7,667 nt of DNA, taken from the NCBI GenBank assembly GCA_934462945.1, contig CAKSJF010000092.1, forward strand, positions 1 through 7,667. Reading direction: 5' to 3'. The translations under genes and the position numbers were made by a program. The notes under the pieces were generated by a model. It was not told where the DNA came from, made no database searches, and saw only the letters and a list, made by a program, of their open reading frames with translations. This stretch comes from an uncultured Clostridia bacterium. GTDB taxonomy: Bacteria > Bacillota > Clostridia > UBA1381. Shown here piece after piece: positions 6,464-7,667 of this stretch; position 1 is the first letter of the stretch; each line of letters opens with the position of its first letter.

Positions 6464-7097
6464 ATGTGTTTCCTGCTTTCAAATCATAGATATTTTCCTG
6501 TAATCTTTGCAGGAATCGACCTGCGTGCGCACCATCCATTTGGGTATGGTGGAACTGGAACGACAGCTTCAGCGTTGTCTTAAAAAGTCCTTTATGATAT
6601 TTGCCCCAGATGAGAAAAGGATTGTTAAAAATCCCGCTGTTCATACCGACAGCACCGTCAATTTCGGTATCCACAACAGCGGATGTGCCGATGACCATGC
6701 TGTCGGTCAGATCGTGATTTTCACAGCTTTCGGCAACCTGATGCGTCAGGCGCAGATAGTCAGCGCCAAACCGCACAATGTCGTTTGAGAACAGCACATC
6801 GCAGGAGCTGACCTCGCCGGCTTTATTTTTTAAAATAGTGTTGACCGCAATGCTGTCATATTGCAGTAGTTCACGTCCGACAGGGAGCAGATAAAATTCT
6901 TTGATTTCACTTGCCGCCTTGCCGATGCACCAGCAAATGAGCATATTGAATTTATAGCCTGATTTGTGACTGATTCGGATAAGCGGCGTGACATCAATCG
7001 TTTTGAAAAATGTCACCATGGGATTCGGCGCACTCATCCAAAGATTATATGCCTCGGCACGCGTGGTTGTCTTAGGTTCAATAATAACAGGTTTCAT
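6456..7097 (-). CDS. CatA-like O-acetyltransferase (divergent chloramphenicol acetyltransferase family)
   Basis: A complete 213-residue protein of the trimeric CAT fold, which moves acetyl from acetyl-CoA to a hydroxyl. The catalytic signature is QFHHTQMDGAHAGRFLQRLQ (181-200): H183-H184-x-x-x-D188-G189 matches the HHxxxDG of CatA, with H184 as general base and D188 as the structural Asp. GYKFNMLICWCIGKA (47-61) corresponds to the CatA stretch GYKFYPALIY, and PFLIWGKY (160-167) to PIITIGKY. The usual N-terminal W-x-R-x-x-H-F is missing (here RAEAYNLWMSAPNP), and the middle is highly diverged, so resistance to chloramphenicol cannot be assumed; the acceptor is unknown. The ATG at 7097 follows GGAG (7106-7109) with an 8-nt spacer. 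It starts 52 nt after the clpP-like stop, and its own stop overlaps the SAP gene. Confidence 0.9.
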   Translation of the reverse strand: MKPVIIEPKTTTRAEAYNLWMSAPNPMVTFFKTIDVTPLIRISHKSGYKFNMLICWCIGKAASEIKEFYLLPVGRELLQYDSIAVNTILKNKAGEVSSCDVLFSNDIVRFGADYLRLTHQVAESCENHDLTDSMVIGTSAVVDTEIDGAVGMNSGIFNNPFLIWGKYHKGLFKTTLKLSFQFHHTQMDGAHAGRFLQRLQENIYDLKAGNTYE

Positions 7098-7145
7098 TTT
7101 GTATACTCCAATATTGCGTTTGATTCTTTACTTTTGATAGTTTTT

Positions 7146-7151
7146 CTCCTT
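7146..7151 (-). promoter_or_regulatory. orphan Shine-Dalgarno sequence without a standard start codon
   Basis: A strong AAGGAG overlaps the clpP-like stop. Seven nt downstream, exactly where a start is expected, stands ATC (7138-7136). From there 14 codons run open (IKSKESNAILEYTK) to a TGA that overlaps the acetyltransferase ATG as ATGA. Either a start codon was lost, this is a scrap of a gene front, or it is chance. ATC starts are too rare to call a gene here. Confidence 0.25.
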
Positions 7152-7629
7152 ATCTCTTATCAATGATTTTATCGATCAGTCCAAAATCAAGCGCTTCCTT
7201 GGCTGACATAAAATTGTCACGCTCTGTGGCGGCAGCAACCTCTGCAAAAGTTCTTCCTGTACTCTCGGAAAGAATACGGGTAAGCCGCTGTTTTGTTTTT
7301 TGCATTTGCTCGGATGCGATCTGAATATCCGTGACAGGACCATGTATACCATTTCCTCCGATCAGCGGCTGATGTATCATAATTTCTGCATTTGGAAGCG
7401 CAATTCGCTTACCATTTGTGCCGCCTGCCAAGAGGAATGCACCAAAACTCGCCGCTAACCCAATGCAAATGGTAGATACATCACACTTGATATACTGCAT
7501 GGTGTCGTAGATCGCAAACCCGGCTGTGACCGAGTCTCCGGGACTGTTGATGTAAAACTGAATAGTTGTCCGCTGTTTGCAATTCCTCCAACCGCTCGTT
7601 ATACTCATAGGGCAGGTCAGGCAGCGCAT
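7150..7629 (-). pseudogene. clpP: ClpP-family serine peptidase, N-terminal third missing
   Basis: ClpP is the tetradecameric serine peptidase that degrades proteins unfolded by ClpX, ClpA or ClpC. Homology begins at IQFYINSP (residue 23 of the open frame) and continues to the normal C-terminus (MSAKEALDFGLIDKIIDKR). The triad is present: S61 in LAASFGA, H86 in IMIHQP and D138 in TERDNF. The roughly 57 preceding residues of normal ClpP (axial loop and much of the ATPase-docking surface) are absent. Residues 1-20 of this frame are Arg/Cys-rich and look non-coding, and no ribosome binding site precedes the ATG at 7629; the frame stays open to the window edge. Two conserved positions differ: SPGG is SPGD (E. 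coli Gly68) and ASMG is ASFG (Met98), the two oxyanion-hole residues. It could be a decayed accessory clpP, a 5' frameshift or a chimeric junction. Confidence 0.72.
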
Positions 7630-7667
7630 AATCCGGCGCGCCCTGCGGCTTGTGGATATAAGGCTTT

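Noticed and set aside
1..7667. CRISPR arrays, tRNA or rRNA genes, insertion sequences, toxin-antitoxin or anti-phage operons.
   Set aside because: No regular direct repeats, cloverleaf sequence, transposase motifs or recognisable defence genes were found on either strand.

Overview
The window looks like a chromosomal accessory region of a low- to mid-GC Firmicute, most likely a gut-type Clostridia member. The reasons are purine-rich GGAGG-type ribosome binding sites, the mix of families (SLH-anchored peptidase, GyrI-like protein, divergent CatA-like acetyltransferase, SAP/DUF6434 protein), and the moderate GC by eye. All supported genes lie on the minus strand, so transcription runs from right to left.

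Layout in transcription order: a 5'-truncated clpP homologue (7629-7150); a CatA-like O-acetyltransferase (7097-6456); a SAP-domain/DUF6434 protein (6463-5888) whose start overlaps the acetyltransferase stop by 8 nt; a GyrI-like ligand-binding protein (5732-5100); a class I SAM methyltransferase (5064-4306); an RsgA-type circularly permuted GTPase (4262-3258); a secreted SLH-domain M13 metallopeptidase (3183-835); a non-coding or decayed stretch (834-461); and the N-terminal part of a DUF5131 (phage Gp37/Gp68) protein that runs off the left edge. Gaps from the GyrI-like gene through the peptidase are about 35, 43 and 70 nt with no convincing terminator, so these four genes may be one transcription unit. 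The acetyltransferase/SAP pair is probably translationally coupled.

The genes do not form an obvious pathway. They look like independent single-gene modules: small-molecule modification or binding, ribosome maturation, surface proteolysis and one phage-associated family. Several boundaries carry apparent gene scraps. There is a YoaP-like C-terminal tail after the SAP gene, a GyrI-like C-terminal tail after the peptidase, and a clpP without its N-terminal third joined to unrelated-looking sequence. That pattern fits repeated insertion and deletion in a plastic region, although an assembly junction at the clpP end cannot be excluded.

I found no convincing new multi-gene system. The most unusual single feature is the clpP homologue: it keeps the Ser-His-Asp triad but carries substitutions at both positions that form the oxyanion hole in E. 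coli ClpP. No CRISPR array, tRNA, rRNA, insertion sequence or plus-strand gene was seen.
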